A DNA stretch of 36,457 nt from a virus. Location: positions 1 to 36,457 of IMG/VR virus record IMGVR_UViG_3300018429_000010. One strand, written 5' to 3'. Below are positions 13,947 through 21,507 of this stretch, one piece after another (within the stretch, counting starts at the first letter, position 1; every line of letters starts with the position of its first letter). The position numbers and the translations under genes were made by a program. The notes under the pieces were generated by a model, which was not told where the DNA came from, made no database searches, and saw only the letters and a program-made list of their open reading frames with translations.

Positions 13947-16309
13947 CCGCCGTGGCCGACCCCACCGTCGACGACCTCGACGCCGCCCGCGACGGTGTCG
14001 GTGTCGACGCCGAACGCGCCTGCCTCGGCGGCGCCCTGTGGTCCCCGACCGCCATCACCGAGATCGTCGAGATCGTCGACCCCGAGGACTGGTCCCAGCC
14101 CAAACACGCCACCATCGCCGCCGCCATCGCCGCGCTCGCCGACACCGGGCAGGTCATCGAACCCACCTCCGTGCTGGCCGAGCTCGAGCGCCGCGGCGAG
14201 ATGCTCCGCGTCGGCGGCGCCCCCTACCTGCACACCCTCCTCGCGGCGGGCAGCCCCGCGTACCTGCACTACGCCCGGCTCGTCGCCAACCGCGCGCACC
14301 TGCGGCGCATCGCCCAGACCGGGCAGCGCCTGCAGCAGCTCGCCCTCGTCGGCGACATCGACGCCCCCGACGAGGTCCTCGACCGGGCCCGCGCCGACCT
14401 CGACGCCGTCGCCGAACGCCGCCGCGGCCGCGAGCTGTATGCGTTCGCCGACCTGCTCAACGCGGCCGTCGACGGCTACGGCGACCCGATCCCGCCGGGG
14501 CTGGCCACCCCGTGGCCGGACCTCGACGAGATCCTCGGCGGCGGCGGGCTCCGCGCCGGCGCCCTCACCATCGTCGGGGCGAGGCCGGGCGTCGGGAAAG
14601 CGCTCGCGCTGGATACGCCGCTGCCGACGCCCACCGGCTGGACGACCATGGGTGAGGTCCGCGTCGGCGAGCGGGTCCTCGGCGCCGATGGCCGACCCAC
14701 CACGGTGCGTGCCGCCACCGACGTCATGCACGAGCGACCCTGCTACGAGGTGCACTTCTCCGACGGCACGGTGATCGTCGCCGACGCCGACCACCAATGG
14801 CTCACCGAGACCCGGGCCGCTCGTCGCGCTGCAGCCGACGACGCCGCGCCCCGCACGTCGCCCCTGGCCCGCGACCAACGCCACAAGCGCGCCACCCCCG
14901 CCGTGGTCACGACCGAGCACATCGGTGCGACCCTGCGCTGCCCGACGGCGGACGCCCGACTCAATCACGCTGTCGCGGTCACGGAGCCACTGCAACTGAG
15001 CGACGTCGCCCTGCCGATTCACCCCTACGTCCTCGGCGTGTGGCTCGGCGACGGATCGTCCTGGCACGCCAGCCTCACGTGCGCCGACGGCGAGATCCTC
15101 CTCGCCCTCCACGCGGCCGGTCAGCCCACGACCCGCCGCGCCAGCCGGTATTCCTACGGCCTGGCCGGGCTGAACAAGCCGCTCCGCCTCGCCGGGCTGC
15201 TCCAGAACAAGCACATCCCAGCCGCCTACCTCCGCGCCTCCGAAAGCCAACGGCGCGAACTCCTCGCCGGCCTGCTCGACACCGACGGCACCGTCACCAC
15301 GGGCGGCGGTGTCCAGCTCGCGGTCACCAACCAGCGCCTCGCTGAAGGCGCGCTCGAGCTCGTCCTCAGCCTCGGCTACCGGGCGACCATGCGCACCAAG
15401 CGGGTACGCGGCCGCCACGAACACACGTCCACCTGCTACATGCTCAACTTCACCCCCGGCGACAAGGTGTTCAAGCTCAGCCGCAAGACGGCACGGCAGA
15501 CCACCCGGGCACCCGGCGCCCGCAACCGGCGCTACATCACCGACGTCCGTCCCGTCCCGTCCGTGCCGGTCCGGTGCATCGAGGTCGACAACGCCGACCA
15601 CCTGTACCTGGCCAGCCGCGCCATGATCCCCACCCACAACTCCGTGATCGCGGTGAACCTCGCCCGGTACGCCGCGGCCGGTGGCGCCGGCGTGCTGGTC
15701 GCGTCGCTGGAGATGCCGCAGGCCGAGCTCATGGACCGGCTCGTCGCCGCCGAAGGACCCGTCGACTACGGCCGGCTCCGCGACCACAAGCTGACCGAGG
15801 CCGACTGGCAGGCCGTCGACCGCGCCGCCGCCGCCCTGCGCCACCATCCGATCCGGATCGACGACAACCCGAACGCCACCCTGGCGAGCATCCGCGCCGC
15901 CGGCCGCGACATGACCCGCACCCCGACCGGTCTCGGCCTGCTGGTGATCGACTACCTGCAGCTGATCAAGCCGGCCGACTCGCGGCAGCCCCGGCAGGAG
16001 CAGGTCGCGGCCGTGGCGCGCGGCTGCAAGCTGCTGGCCCGCGAGCTGGCGGTCCCGGTCGTGGCGCTGTCCGGCATCAACCGCGGCCCCACCGCCCGCG
16101 CCTCGGCCCGGCCCACGATGGCCGACCTGCGTGAGTCCGGGGAGATCGAGAACTCCGCCGACCAGATCATCCTGCTGCACCGCGACGACGAGAAACGCGG
16201 CGAGATCGAACTCGCAGTCGTGAAGAACCGCGCCGGCCGCACCGGGTCGGTGTCCCTGTCCTGGGCCGGGCACTACCAGCGTGCCGCGTCCCTCTCCCGC
16301 TACGCCTGA
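13943..16309 (+). CDS. dnaB: DnaB-type replicative helicase containing an intein
   Basis: Precursor of 788 residues; after removal of a 347-residue intein the helicase is 441 residues, a normal DnaB length. The N-terminal DnaB domain (residues about 20-125) has ERACLGGALW and HATIAAAIAALADTG; the C-terminal RecA-like motor has Walker A GARPGVGK|S, split by the intein after Lys219, then VASLEMPQAELMDRL, Walker B LLVIDYLQLI, and a late LRESGEIENSADQIILLHR arm. DnaB is the ring helicase that unwinds the fork 5'-3'. The intein sits at the lysine-serine junction of the P-loop, so the helicase cannot work before splicing. ATG 13943 overlaps the initiator stop. A RusA gene follows two genes later. 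Confidence 0.95.
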   Translation: MTAVADPTVDDLDAARDGVGVDAERACLGGALWSPTAITEIVEIVDPEDWSQPKHATIAAAIAALADTGQVIEPTSVLAELERRGEMLRVGGAPYLHTLLAAGSPAYLHYARLVANRAHLRRIAQTGQRLQQLALVGDIDAPDEVLDRARADLDAVAERRRGRELYAFADLLNAAVDGYGDPIPPGLATPWPDLDEILGGGGLRAGALTIVGARPGVGKALALDTPLPTPTGWTTMGEVRVGERVLGADGRPTTVRAATDVMHERPCYEVHFSDGTVIVADADHQWLTETRAARRAAADDAAPRTSPLARDQRHKRATPAVVTTEHIGATLRCPTADARLNHAVAVTEPLQLSDVALPIHPYVLGVWLGDGSSWHASLTCADGEILLALHAAGQPTTRRASRYSYGLAGLNKPLRLAGLLQNKHIPAAYLRASESQRRELLAGLLDTDGTVTTGGGVQLAVTNQRLAEGALELVLSLGYRATMRTKRVRGRHEHTSTCYMLNFTPGDKVFKLSRKTARQTTRAPGARNRRYITDVRPVPSVPVRCIEVDNADHLYLASRAMIPTHNSVIAVNLARYAAAGGAGVLVASLEMPQAELMDRLVAAEGPVDYGRLRDHKLTEADWQAVDRAAAALRHHPIRIDDNPNATLASIRAAGRDMTRTPTGLGLLVIDYLQLIKPADSRQPRQEQVAAVARGCKLLARELAVPVVALSGINRGPTARASARPTMADLRESGEIENSADQIILLHRDDEKRGEIELAVVKNRAGRTGSVSLSWAGHYQRAASLSRYA
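14600..15640 (+). mobile_element. DnaB intein with class 3 features and LAGLIDADG endonuclease
   Basis: The intein covers residues 220-566 of the precursor, from Ala after Walker A lysine to Asn before Ser. Its first residue is alanine, not the usual cysteine or serine. The class 3 triad is present: Trp67 in DHQWLTE (block B), Cys326 in VRCIEVDNADHLYLA (block F) and Thr345 in IPTHN (block G). A homing endonuclease sits between, with both LAGLIDADG motifs: LGVWLGDGS (Asp151) and LLAGLLDTDG. Both motif aspartates are present and the frame is open, so the nuclease may be active. Known class 3 inteins are found in mycobacteriophage DnaB at this P-loop site. Confidence 0.9.
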
Positions 16310-16319
16310 ACGGAGCACC

Positions 16320-16670
16320 ATGCCCAACAACCAGTGGTCCAACCCACCCGTCGACACCCCGCACGACGTCCGACCCGTCGAGCGGGCGCAGGCAACGGCC
16401 GCCCAGCCGACGCGGCCACTGCCGGTGACCATCGACCTCATGCCCAACGGTCAGGGCATCGTCCGCGTCGGCGGCGTCGACATCGGCCCAGCCGTCACGG
16501 GCCTCACGGTCACCAGCCATGGCGGCGGCCGTGGCACCACCGCCACCCTCGACCTGCGGGTCGAACTGCACGCCGCAGTGGATCACTCGCGAATCGCTAT
16601 CCCGGACCACACCCACGCCGCCCTGCTCGAGCTCGGCTGGACGCCGCCCGGCAGTGAGGCCAGCCGATGA
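16320..16670 (+). CDS. Hypothetical protein after DnaB
   Basis: About 116 residues. The start at ATG 16320 has GGAG four bases upstream and lies ten bases after the helicase stop; an earlier in-frame ATG (16281) overlaps DnaB and is not used. The N-terminus is hydrophilic and proline-rich, followed by a beta-rich centre (PVTIDLMPNGQGIVRVGGVDIGP, GLTVTSHGG, ATLDLRVELHA). Function unknown. Confidence 0.65.
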   Translation: MPNNQWSNPPVDTPHDVRPVERAQATAAQPTRPLPVTIDLMPNGQGIVRVGGVDIGPAVTGLTVTSHGGGRGTTATLDLRVELHAAVDHSRIAIPDHTHAALLELGWTPPGSEASR

Positions 16671-17140
16671 CCGCCGCCCTGTTCGACACCCCAGCCGACC
16701 CAGCGCCGCGACCCGAACCCCGTATCGAGCACGTGCTCACCACGTTCGTCGCCGGGAAGCCCGCACCCCAGGGCTCCAAGCGGTACCTCGGCGCCGGGCG
16801 GCCGATGATCGAGTCGTCCAAGGCCGTCGCACCGTGGCGCGCCGACATCCGAACCCACCTGCTCATCGCCCACGACGGGCCACCCCTCGCCGGCGCCGTC
16901 CACCTGGTGCTGGAGTTCGTCCTCCCGCGCCCGACCAGCACACCGAAGCGACGAACCCCGGCCGCGGTGAAGCGCCCCGACCTCGACAAGCTCATCCGGG
17001 CGGTGCTCGACGCCGTCACGTCGGCCGGGGTGTGGCGCGACGACTCGCAGGTCGTGCAGCTCGATGTGCGGAAGCGGATCGCCGAGGCGGACGAGACCAC
17101 CGGGTGCCGCATCGTGATCGCCCAGGAGATCCCGTCGTGA
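16667..17140 (+). CDS. rusA: RusA-family Holliday junction resolvase
   Basis: About 157 residues. RusA enzymes cut four-way DNA junctions as dimers with metal ions and aspartate ligands. The signature is complete: KRPDLDKLIRAVLDAVTSAGV with Asp105 and Asp107 and then WRDDSQV with Asp125-Asp126. The N-terminal GKPAPQGSKRY motif is also typical. It lies after DnaB, fitting a role in resolving replication or recombination intermediates before packaging, together with the RecT system. ATG 16667 overlaps the previous stop. A few extra residues precede the usual N-terminus. Confidence 0.93.
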   Translation: MTAALFDTPADPAPRPEPRIEHVLTTFVAGKPAPQGSKRYLGAGRPMIESSKAVAPWRADIRTHLLIAHDGPPLAGAVHLVLEFVLPRPTSTPKRRTPAAVKRPDLDKLIRAVLDAVTSAGVWRDDSQVVQLDVRKRIAEADETTGCRIVIAQEIPS

Positions 17141-17328
17141 CCACCACGGCCCACGAGTTCACACCCGACCAGATCGAGGCCAGCATCGCGCGGGCCATCC
17201 ACGACCGGGAGCTCGCCGTGGTGCCGAGCCTGATCCGGCTGCTCGCCGTGCAGGCGCCCGACCGCGCGCAGCTGATCATGGACACCATGAAGGTCGGCAT
17301 CGCCATCAACCGGGAGCGGACACCGTGA
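17137..17328 (+). CDS. Small helical protein, unknown
   Basis: About 63 residues from GTG 17137, overlapping the RusA stop. It is mostly helical: FTPDQIEASIARAIHDRELAVVPSLIRLLAVQAPDRAQLIMDTMKVG in outline, ending in a basic INRERTP. The family is common near RusA in actinophages but has no known role. Confidence 0.65.
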   Translation: MTTTAHEFTPDQIEASIARAIHDRELAVVPSLIRLLAVQAPDRAQLIMDTMKVGIAINRERTP

Positions 17329-17504
17329 GCAACGGCAGCCAGCTGGCCGAGTCCGGGCAGGCGTTCACCCGGGACCGCCACACCAACCACCGCATCCGCG
17401 CGTCGGCCACCCGGTACGTCCTACGCCGCGCACAGTCACCGAAGGACGCGCTGGTCCTGCTCGACGCGCTCGGGCTCCGACTCGACGGAAGGGGCACACC
17501 ATGA
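17325..17504 (+). CDS. Very small basic protein, unknown
   Basis: About 59 residues, GTG 17325 overlapping the previous stop and TGA 17502-17504 overlapping the next ATG. It is arginine-rich (RDRHTNHRIRASATRYVLRR) with a short leucine-rich C-terminal helix (ALVLLDALGLRLD). The coupled overlaps at both ends and GC-rich third positions support it as a real gene. It may bind nucleic acid, but this rests on charge only. Confidence 0.6.
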   Translation: MSNGSQLAESGQAFTRDRHTNHRIRASATRYVLRRAQSPKDALVLLDALGLRLDGRGTP

Positions 17505-18025
17505 CCGTGACCACCACTGACGGGGACCTACCGGCGCGTGACGGCAAGGGTCGGTTCGTCGCCGGTGTCGACTCGATCGAGCGGGACGCGGAGGCCATGC
17601 GGCTGCGGTCGCGGGGCTGGTCGCTGGCGGCGATCTCCGACGAGCTGGGCTACGGCGACACGTCGAACGTTCGGCGGGCGTTGGCGAAGCACACCGAGCG
17701 GGTCACGGGTGAGGCGGCTGCGGAGTTGCGGCAGGCGCAGCTGGAGGAGTTGGACCGGCTCACCTCGGCGGCGACGGCGGTGTTGGAGGCGAAGCACGTG
17801 ACGATCTCCAACGGTCGGGTGGTGACTCTGCCGGGGCCGGATGGTGCTGGGTCGGTGCCGGTGGAGGATGACGCGCCGGTGCTGCGTGCGGCGGAGACGT
17901 TGCTGCGGATCCAGGAGCGGCGGTCGAAGCTGCTCGGGTTGGATGCGCCGACGCGGCAGGACATCAACCAGTCGGCGGTCGTGCGGTACACGGTCGAGGG
18001 CGTAGCGATGGAGCGGCTGACGTGA
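17501..18025 (+). CDS. HTH protein, probable terminase small subunit
   Basis: About 174 residues. An N-terminal DGKGRFVAG leads into a helix-turn-helix (RDAEAMRLRSRGWSLAAISDELGYGDTSNVRRAL), then a long helix (AAAELRQAQLEELDRLTSAATAVLEAKHV), a short loop and a second helical stretch with LRIQERRSKLLGLDAPT. This pattern of HTH plus central helix and the RRSKLLGLDAP ending is seen in small terminase-like proteins of actinophages. It would recognise phage DNA for packaging with TerL, yet TerL starts about 3.5 kb downstream, so the assignment is probable only. A DNA-binding regulator is the alternative. Confidence 0.65.
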   Translation: MTVTTTDGDLPARDGKGRFVAGVDSIERDAEAMRLRSRGWSLAAISDELGYGDTSNVRRALAKHTERVTGEAAAELRQAQLEELDRLTSAATAVLEAKHVTISNGRVVTLPGPDGAGSVPVEDDAPVLRAAETLLRIQERRSKLLGLDAPTRQDINQSAVVRYTVEGVAMERLT

Positions 18026-18381
18026 CTGCCGCCCAGCCGATCGAGCCGCGCCTGACGGTCACGAAGCTGACGCAGTACGTACCCATCTCGACCGAGCTCC
18101 TGCGCGAGCCGACGGACGCCGAGCGCGCGGAGTGGGCGGCGCAGCGTGCCGCCGAGCAGGTGCGCGAGTTGGCCCAGCGCGAGGCCTACGCCGCGGTGAT
18201 CGACCAGACCGTCGGCCTGCTGCTGCGCGAGGTGCTTGCGCTGCACCGGCCGGTCGAGGACCACGGCCGCTGGGTGTGCACCGGCTGCGACTGGGACGGC
18301 GTCGACGGTGAGCCGGCGATGTGGCCGTGCCGCACCGCTCGGCTCGTCGGCCTGCCCACCACTGAACGGAGCGGCACGTGA
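18022..18381 (+). CDS. Hypothetical protein with Cys-containing C-terminal motif
   Basis: About 119 residues from GTG 18022. A charged helical N-terminal half (AEWAAQRAAEQVRELAQREAY) precedes HRPVEDHGRWVCTGCDWDG and WPCRTARLV. The CxGCD...PxWPCRT pattern recurs in actinobacterial and actinophage proteins and probably binds zinc with the histidine before it. Function unknown. Coupled by GTGA overlaps on both sides. Confidence 0.7.
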   Translation: MTAAQPIEPRLTVTKLTQYVPISTELLREPTDAERAEWAAQRAAEQVRELAQREAYAAVIDQTVGLLLREVLALHRPVEDHGRWVCTGCDWDGVDGEPAMWPCRTARLVGLPTTERSGT

Positions 18382-18671
18382 CCGACCAGCCAGCCGCGGC
18401 CGTGGCCCACGTGGTCGTCGGGTTCGCCTCCGACGTGCAGCCAGAGACGGGCCTGTTCGGCAGCCCCGTGCGGATGATCCCCATGCCGGACCTGCCGGGC
18501 ACGGAGCAGGTGTTCCTGACCCTGGCCGTCGCTCGGGATGTGTTCGACGAGGTGGATCGGACGTGGTTCGCCGCCCACCTGGGCAGCGAGATCGCCGACA
18601 AGGTCCGCGAGCTGATCATGCGCGGGCCGCAGCCGATGACCGCCGATGACGCGGACGGGAGCACCACGTGA
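18378..18671 (+). CDS. Hypothetical protein
   Basis: About 97 residues from GTG 18378 (overlap). It begins with a hydrophobic beta-strand (VAHVVVGFASDV) and continues with a DVFDEVDRTWFAAHLGSEIADKVRELI helix. No motif is recognised. The adjacent gene's GTG overlaps its stop at 18668. Confidence 0.6.
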   Translation: MTDQPAAAVAHVVVGFASDVQPETGLFGSPVRMIPMPDLPGTEQVFLTLAVARDVFDEVDRTWFAAHLGSEIADKVRELIMRGPQPMTADDADGSTT

Positions 18672-19663
18672 CGCCGCGATGGTGGACGCGACTCCACGCC
18701 TCGCGCCTCATTCGGAGGGCCGAAACGAGAAGCGCCTCGGCATCCACGCAGGTCGGGGCGCCGCTCCCGCTCGACTGGCTCCGCACGCCGGTCCCGTTGT
18801 CCGTCGCCGACGTCAAGCAGCTGGAGGCGCGGTGGCGGGAGGCACTGGCCAAGCCAGTCAAGATCACCGCGCTGCACCTCCCGGCCGTGTCCACGCCAGC
18901 GCTCACCGAGGACGTAGCGGTCGACAGCGACGGCGAACCGTTCGCCCACCGGGTCACCGTCGGCCCGACCAGCATCACGCTCACCCTCGCCGACGCGGCC
19001 GCGCTGGACGGCGACCCCGAGCGGGAGGCGAAGCTGCGGGCCATGGTGCGGGCATCCGAGGACTGGGTGCGGTACGGGCCGCCACCGCTCCGCGTCGAGG
19101 TGGCCGACCTGATCGAGCAGGCGCGCGACGCCATCGTGGCCAACCCGCCGGACTGGCCACGGCTCGGCATCCAGCCCGCCAACGGCTGGCCGACCACCAC
19201 AGGCAGCATCGCCGTCCCGCTCGACCTGGACGCGGTGATCCGCGAGATGACCGGCGTCGTCCACACCGCCCGTCGACCACGCGCCGCACGCATCGAACTC
19301 GGCGACCACGCCGAGCGGATGCTCCGTAGCGCCGCCCGCATCGAGCCGGACGACGCACCCCGCTGGGCCGCCGACAACGTCGTAATCCGCATGTACGGCG
19401 TGCCCGTCGTGGTCGACGACCGGCTGAACCCCGGCCGGTGGCGCATCCTCGACCACGACGGGCACGTCATCTCGGAGGGTGACGTCGGGCCGCCGGTCAT
19501 CGACTGGGAAGCGACGCTCGCCGCAGGGGACCTGGCGCACGCCGACGCCCACGACCCGGCGACCTGCCCGCACAACCTCTGGCTCGACGTCACCGGCCTC
19601 GACACGGCCGACCGCACCGAGATGTGCCGCGACTGCGGCACCCACCGAGACGTGCCCCGGTGA
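18668..19663 (+). CDS. Hypothetical protein, 331 residues
   Basis: Starts at GTG 18668 on the previous stop. The N-terminal 30 residues are basic (TRLHASRLIRRAETRS). A mixed alpha/beta middle (VSTPALTEDVAVDSDGEPF, VTVGPTSITLTLADAAAL) includes two long helices and DLDAVIREMTGVVHTAR. Near the C-terminus WRILDHDGHVISEGDVG and CPHNLW...CRDCGTH suggest a small metal-binding end. Sequence composition matches its neighbours. It shows no membrane segment or known enzyme motif. Confidence 0.6.
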   Translation: MTPRWWTRLHASRLIRRAETRSASASTQVGAPLPLDWLRTPVPLSVADVKQLEARWREALAKPVKITALHLPAVSTPALTEDVAVDSDGEPFAHRVTVGPTSITLTLADAAALDGDPEREAKLRAMVRASEDWVRYGPPPLRVEVADLIEQARDAIVANPPDWPRLGIQPANGWPTTTGSIAVPLDLDAVIREMTGVVHTARRPRAARIELGDHAERMLRSAARIEPDDAPRWAADNVVIRMYGVPVVVDDRLNPGRWRILDHDGHVISEGDVGPPVIDWEATLAAGDLAHADAHDPATCPHNLWLDVTGLDTADRTEMCRDCGTHRDVPR

Positions 19664-19838
19664 CGGCCGTCCCGGTCGAACTGGTCGGCGGCCGGTTCGA
19701 CGGCCAGCGGTTCGCTGTGCCAGGCGACGAGTCCGCCGTCTTGACGTCACGGTGGCCAGCGCTTGCCACGACACCGCCATCTACCACCGCCGCGACTGCG
19801 CCAGCGACGACCAGACGTGGCGGTACGACCACCGATGA
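19660..19838 (+). pseudogene. Small protein gene with apparent -1 frameshift
   Basis: GTG 19660 overlaps the previous stop and opens a normal start, VELVGGRFDGQRFAVPGDE, of a type common in actinophages. In the start frame the rest becomes low-complexity threonine and proline to 19881, running into the next gene. In the frame one base earlier, from about 19728, it reads VRRLDVTVASACHDTAIYHRRDC and then DDQTWRYDHR with a TGA at 19836-19838, which looks like the true end. A single missing base near GACGAGTCC (about 19728) would explain it. A sequencing error, an inactivated gene or a programmed -1 shift are all possible. Confidence 0.5.
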
Positions 19839-19855
19839 TCGGGGAGTGAGCAACC

Positions 19856-20821
19856 GTGACGCTGCATCTACGGCCGGTTGACCTGCCGCTGCTCCGGCAG
19901 GAGGTGCTCGACCGAGTGACGGCAGAAGGCCCCGAAGTCTATGAGGCGGCCATCCGGTCGGGCAATCAGCGGGCTCGGCCGCTCCTGCCTCCGCCGGATG
20001 CTGCTGGGGTGCTCACTCGCGAAGAATGCGGGCGCCTCAGATCGGCCGAACTCTTCTACGTCGCGGCCCCGATGCTGGCGCTGGCCACCGCCGCGGCCGA
20101 GTCGCTGCCAACCTTCACGCTGACACCCCAGGATTTACCCGCCCCGACGGGGTTCCTTGTTTTCGAGACACCTGTCCTGCGGCACCGTCGTACGGCCATC
20201 GCCGCGCCGGTGGACCTGGCGGCCCTCGCCGCCGAGGGTGGCAATGAGGTCAATGCCGACGAAGCAGTGCTGATCTCGGCTATCTGCTGGGGATCATGGG
20301 CGGGCAACTGGTCCGGGGGTGGAGTCTGGATCACTTGGTACGCGGAGGTCGGCTCTGATCAGCCCGCCGTCGCGGCCGAAATGCGCCGGAAGTACGGCCG
20401 AGTCTTCATCGACCAGGAGACGCAGATCCCATTCACCGAGGACCAGCCCCTGCACGTGGGGCCGGATGCCTTTGCCAGAGCAACCGCAATCGTCAAGACC
20501 ATCTGGCTCCTGATGCAACAGGCCGTGGGAGAGGTCGCTAGTGCTCCGTTCGACAGGGCCACACGCCGACGCATGGACCGCCAGAAGGTCGAGCAATCGG
20601 GGGTCCGCGTCATCAGCCTGCGCCGCCCGGTCGGCGCGCCCAGCGATGGTCAAGGCGACCACCGCGAGTGGCACCACCAGTGGGTCGTACGCGGCCACTG
20701 GCGGCGGCAGTGGCATCCGAGAGTGGGCCTGCACCGCCCAACCTGGATAGCACCGCACATCAAAGGCCCCGAGGGTGCGCCGATGCTCGGCGGCGAGAAG
20801 GTCTACAACCTTCAGCGTTGA
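19856..20821 (+). CDS. Conserved actinobacterial protein, unknown function
   Basis: About 321 residues from GTG 19856. It is helical in its first half with several conserved-looking tryptophans (GSWAGNWSGGGVWITWY). The C-terminal 60 residues follow a strongly conserved pattern seen in many actinobacterial proteins: WHHQWVVRGHWRRQWHPRVGLHR, then PTWIAPHIKGPEGAP and a GGEKV end. No biochemical role is known to me. Third-position GC is lower than in the genes around. Its stop overlaps the end of the - strand HTH gene by ten bases. With that gene it may form a moron, a small acquired unit inside the late block. Confidence 0.75.
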   Translation: MTLHLRPVDLPLLRQEVLDRVTAEGPEVYEAAIRSGNQRARPLLPPPDAAGVLTREECGRLRSAELFYVAAPMLALATAAAESLPTFTLTPQDLPAPTGFLVFETPVLRHRRTAIAAPVDLAALAAEGGNEVNADEAVLISAICWGSWAGNWSGGGVWITWYAEVGSDQPAVAAEMRRKYGRVFIDQETQIPFTEDQPLHVGPDAFARATAIVKTIWLLMQQAVGEVASAPFDRATRRRMDRQKVEQSGVRVISLRRPVGAPSDGQGDHREWHHQWVVRGHWRRQWHPRVGLHRPTWIAPHIKGPEGAPMLGGEKVYNLQR

Positions 20822-21009
20822 CCGTCCTCTGCGCCCAGCAGTCGCAGCAAGGCGGGTACCGGGATCAACGTCCGGACGCCGACCTTCACGCCCGGCACCT
20901 GTCCGTCGGCGATCGCACGCCGCAGCGTGCGCTCATCCACCTCGAACACATGCCGCGCCGCCTCCGGCACCCCGATGAACAGTCGGCCACGCAGATGGTC
21001 AAGATCCAT
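20812..21009 (-). CDS. Excisionase/MerR-like small HTH protein
   Basis: About 65 residues on the - strand from ATG 21009. The family pattern is plain: LFIGVPEAARHVFEVDERTLRRAIADGQVPG then KVGVRTLIPVPALLRLL, the winged-helix shape of excisionase-like HTH_17 proteins. Such proteins act as directionality factors for recombinases or as small transcription regulators. No integrase is in the window. The frame is open upstream to a TTG at 21060, which would add 17 residues; ATG is preferred because the extra segment does not look like the family. It is convergent with, and overlaps, the preceding + strand gene. Confidence 0.75.
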   Translation of the reverse strand: MDLDHLRGRLFIGVPEAARHVFEVDERTLRRAIADGQVPGVKVGVRTLIPVPALLRLLGAEDGQR

Positions 21010-21059
21010 CGAGCCATCCAAGCTGGGGCCGACCCGGCGCACCGCACGCGGCGGCAGCA

Positions 21060-21359
21060 ATGAGCGATGATGACCACATGACGGACCAGCACGGCGGCTA
21101 CCTCACCGCCAGCGACGTACGGGCCGCGATGGACGCGCGTAAGCCCGTCTACGTGCAGCTGCCCGACCTCGGCCCATGCAGGTACGACCGGAGCCACGAC
21201 CTGTGGCGCAACACCGACGGACAGCCGGTCATCACCGCCGAGCTGCTCGCCCACCTGCACCCCGAGCTGGTGCCACCAGACCCGGACATCCTCGCCCGTC
21301 ACCTCCCGCCGGGCGAGGCGCTGCGCATCGTCCGCGACCCGTGGCCGGCGATGCCGTGA
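21060..21359 (+). CDS. Hypothetical protein
   Basis: About 99 residues from ATG 21060; an in-frame ATG at 21078 (MTDQHGG) is an equally plausible start. It has a helical N-terminus (TASDVRAAMDARKPVYVQLPD) followed by a short beta pattern (CRYDRSHDLW) and an acidic or proline-rich C-terminal half. Not recognised. Its stop overlaps the next GTG at 21356. Confidence 0.6.
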   Translation: MSDDDHMTDQHGGYLTASDVRAAMDARKPVYVQLPDLGPCRYDRSHDLWRNTDGQPVITAELLAHLHPELVPPDPDILARHLPPGEALRIVRDPWPAMP

Positions 21360-21505
21360 CCGAGGCCCTCGGCGACCTCACCGCCCACACCTGCGCGTCC
21401 TGCGGCGAGCAACCCGTCGGCCCCGGCGGCATCCTCTGCCCCGACTGCAAGACCCGCATCGAGGCCGGACTGCCCGGTGAACCCGCGTCAGACCCACCCG
21501 ACTGA
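21356..21505 (+). CDS. Tiny zinc-ribbon protein before terminase
   Basis: About 49 residues from GTG 21356, overlapping the previous stop. HTCASCGEQPVGPGGILCPDC has two CxxC pairs 12 residues apart, a minimal zinc ribbon. It is two bases from the terminase ATG. Small zinc ribbons recur in this genome; whether this one aids terminase is unknown. Confidence 0.6.
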   Translation: MTEALGDLTAHTCASCGEQPVGPGGILCPDCKTRIEAGLPGEPASDPPD

Positions 21506-21507
21506 CC

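Noticed and set aside
13568-16447. 959-residue open frame on the - strand over the initiator and DnaB genes
   Set aside because: It is an antisense shadow of GC-rich coding DNA; the + strand frames carry clear helicase and intein motifs.
20812-21009. Integration module (excisionase with integrase)
   Set aside because: No integrase gene or attachment repeat could be found in the window, so only a small HTH protein is called.
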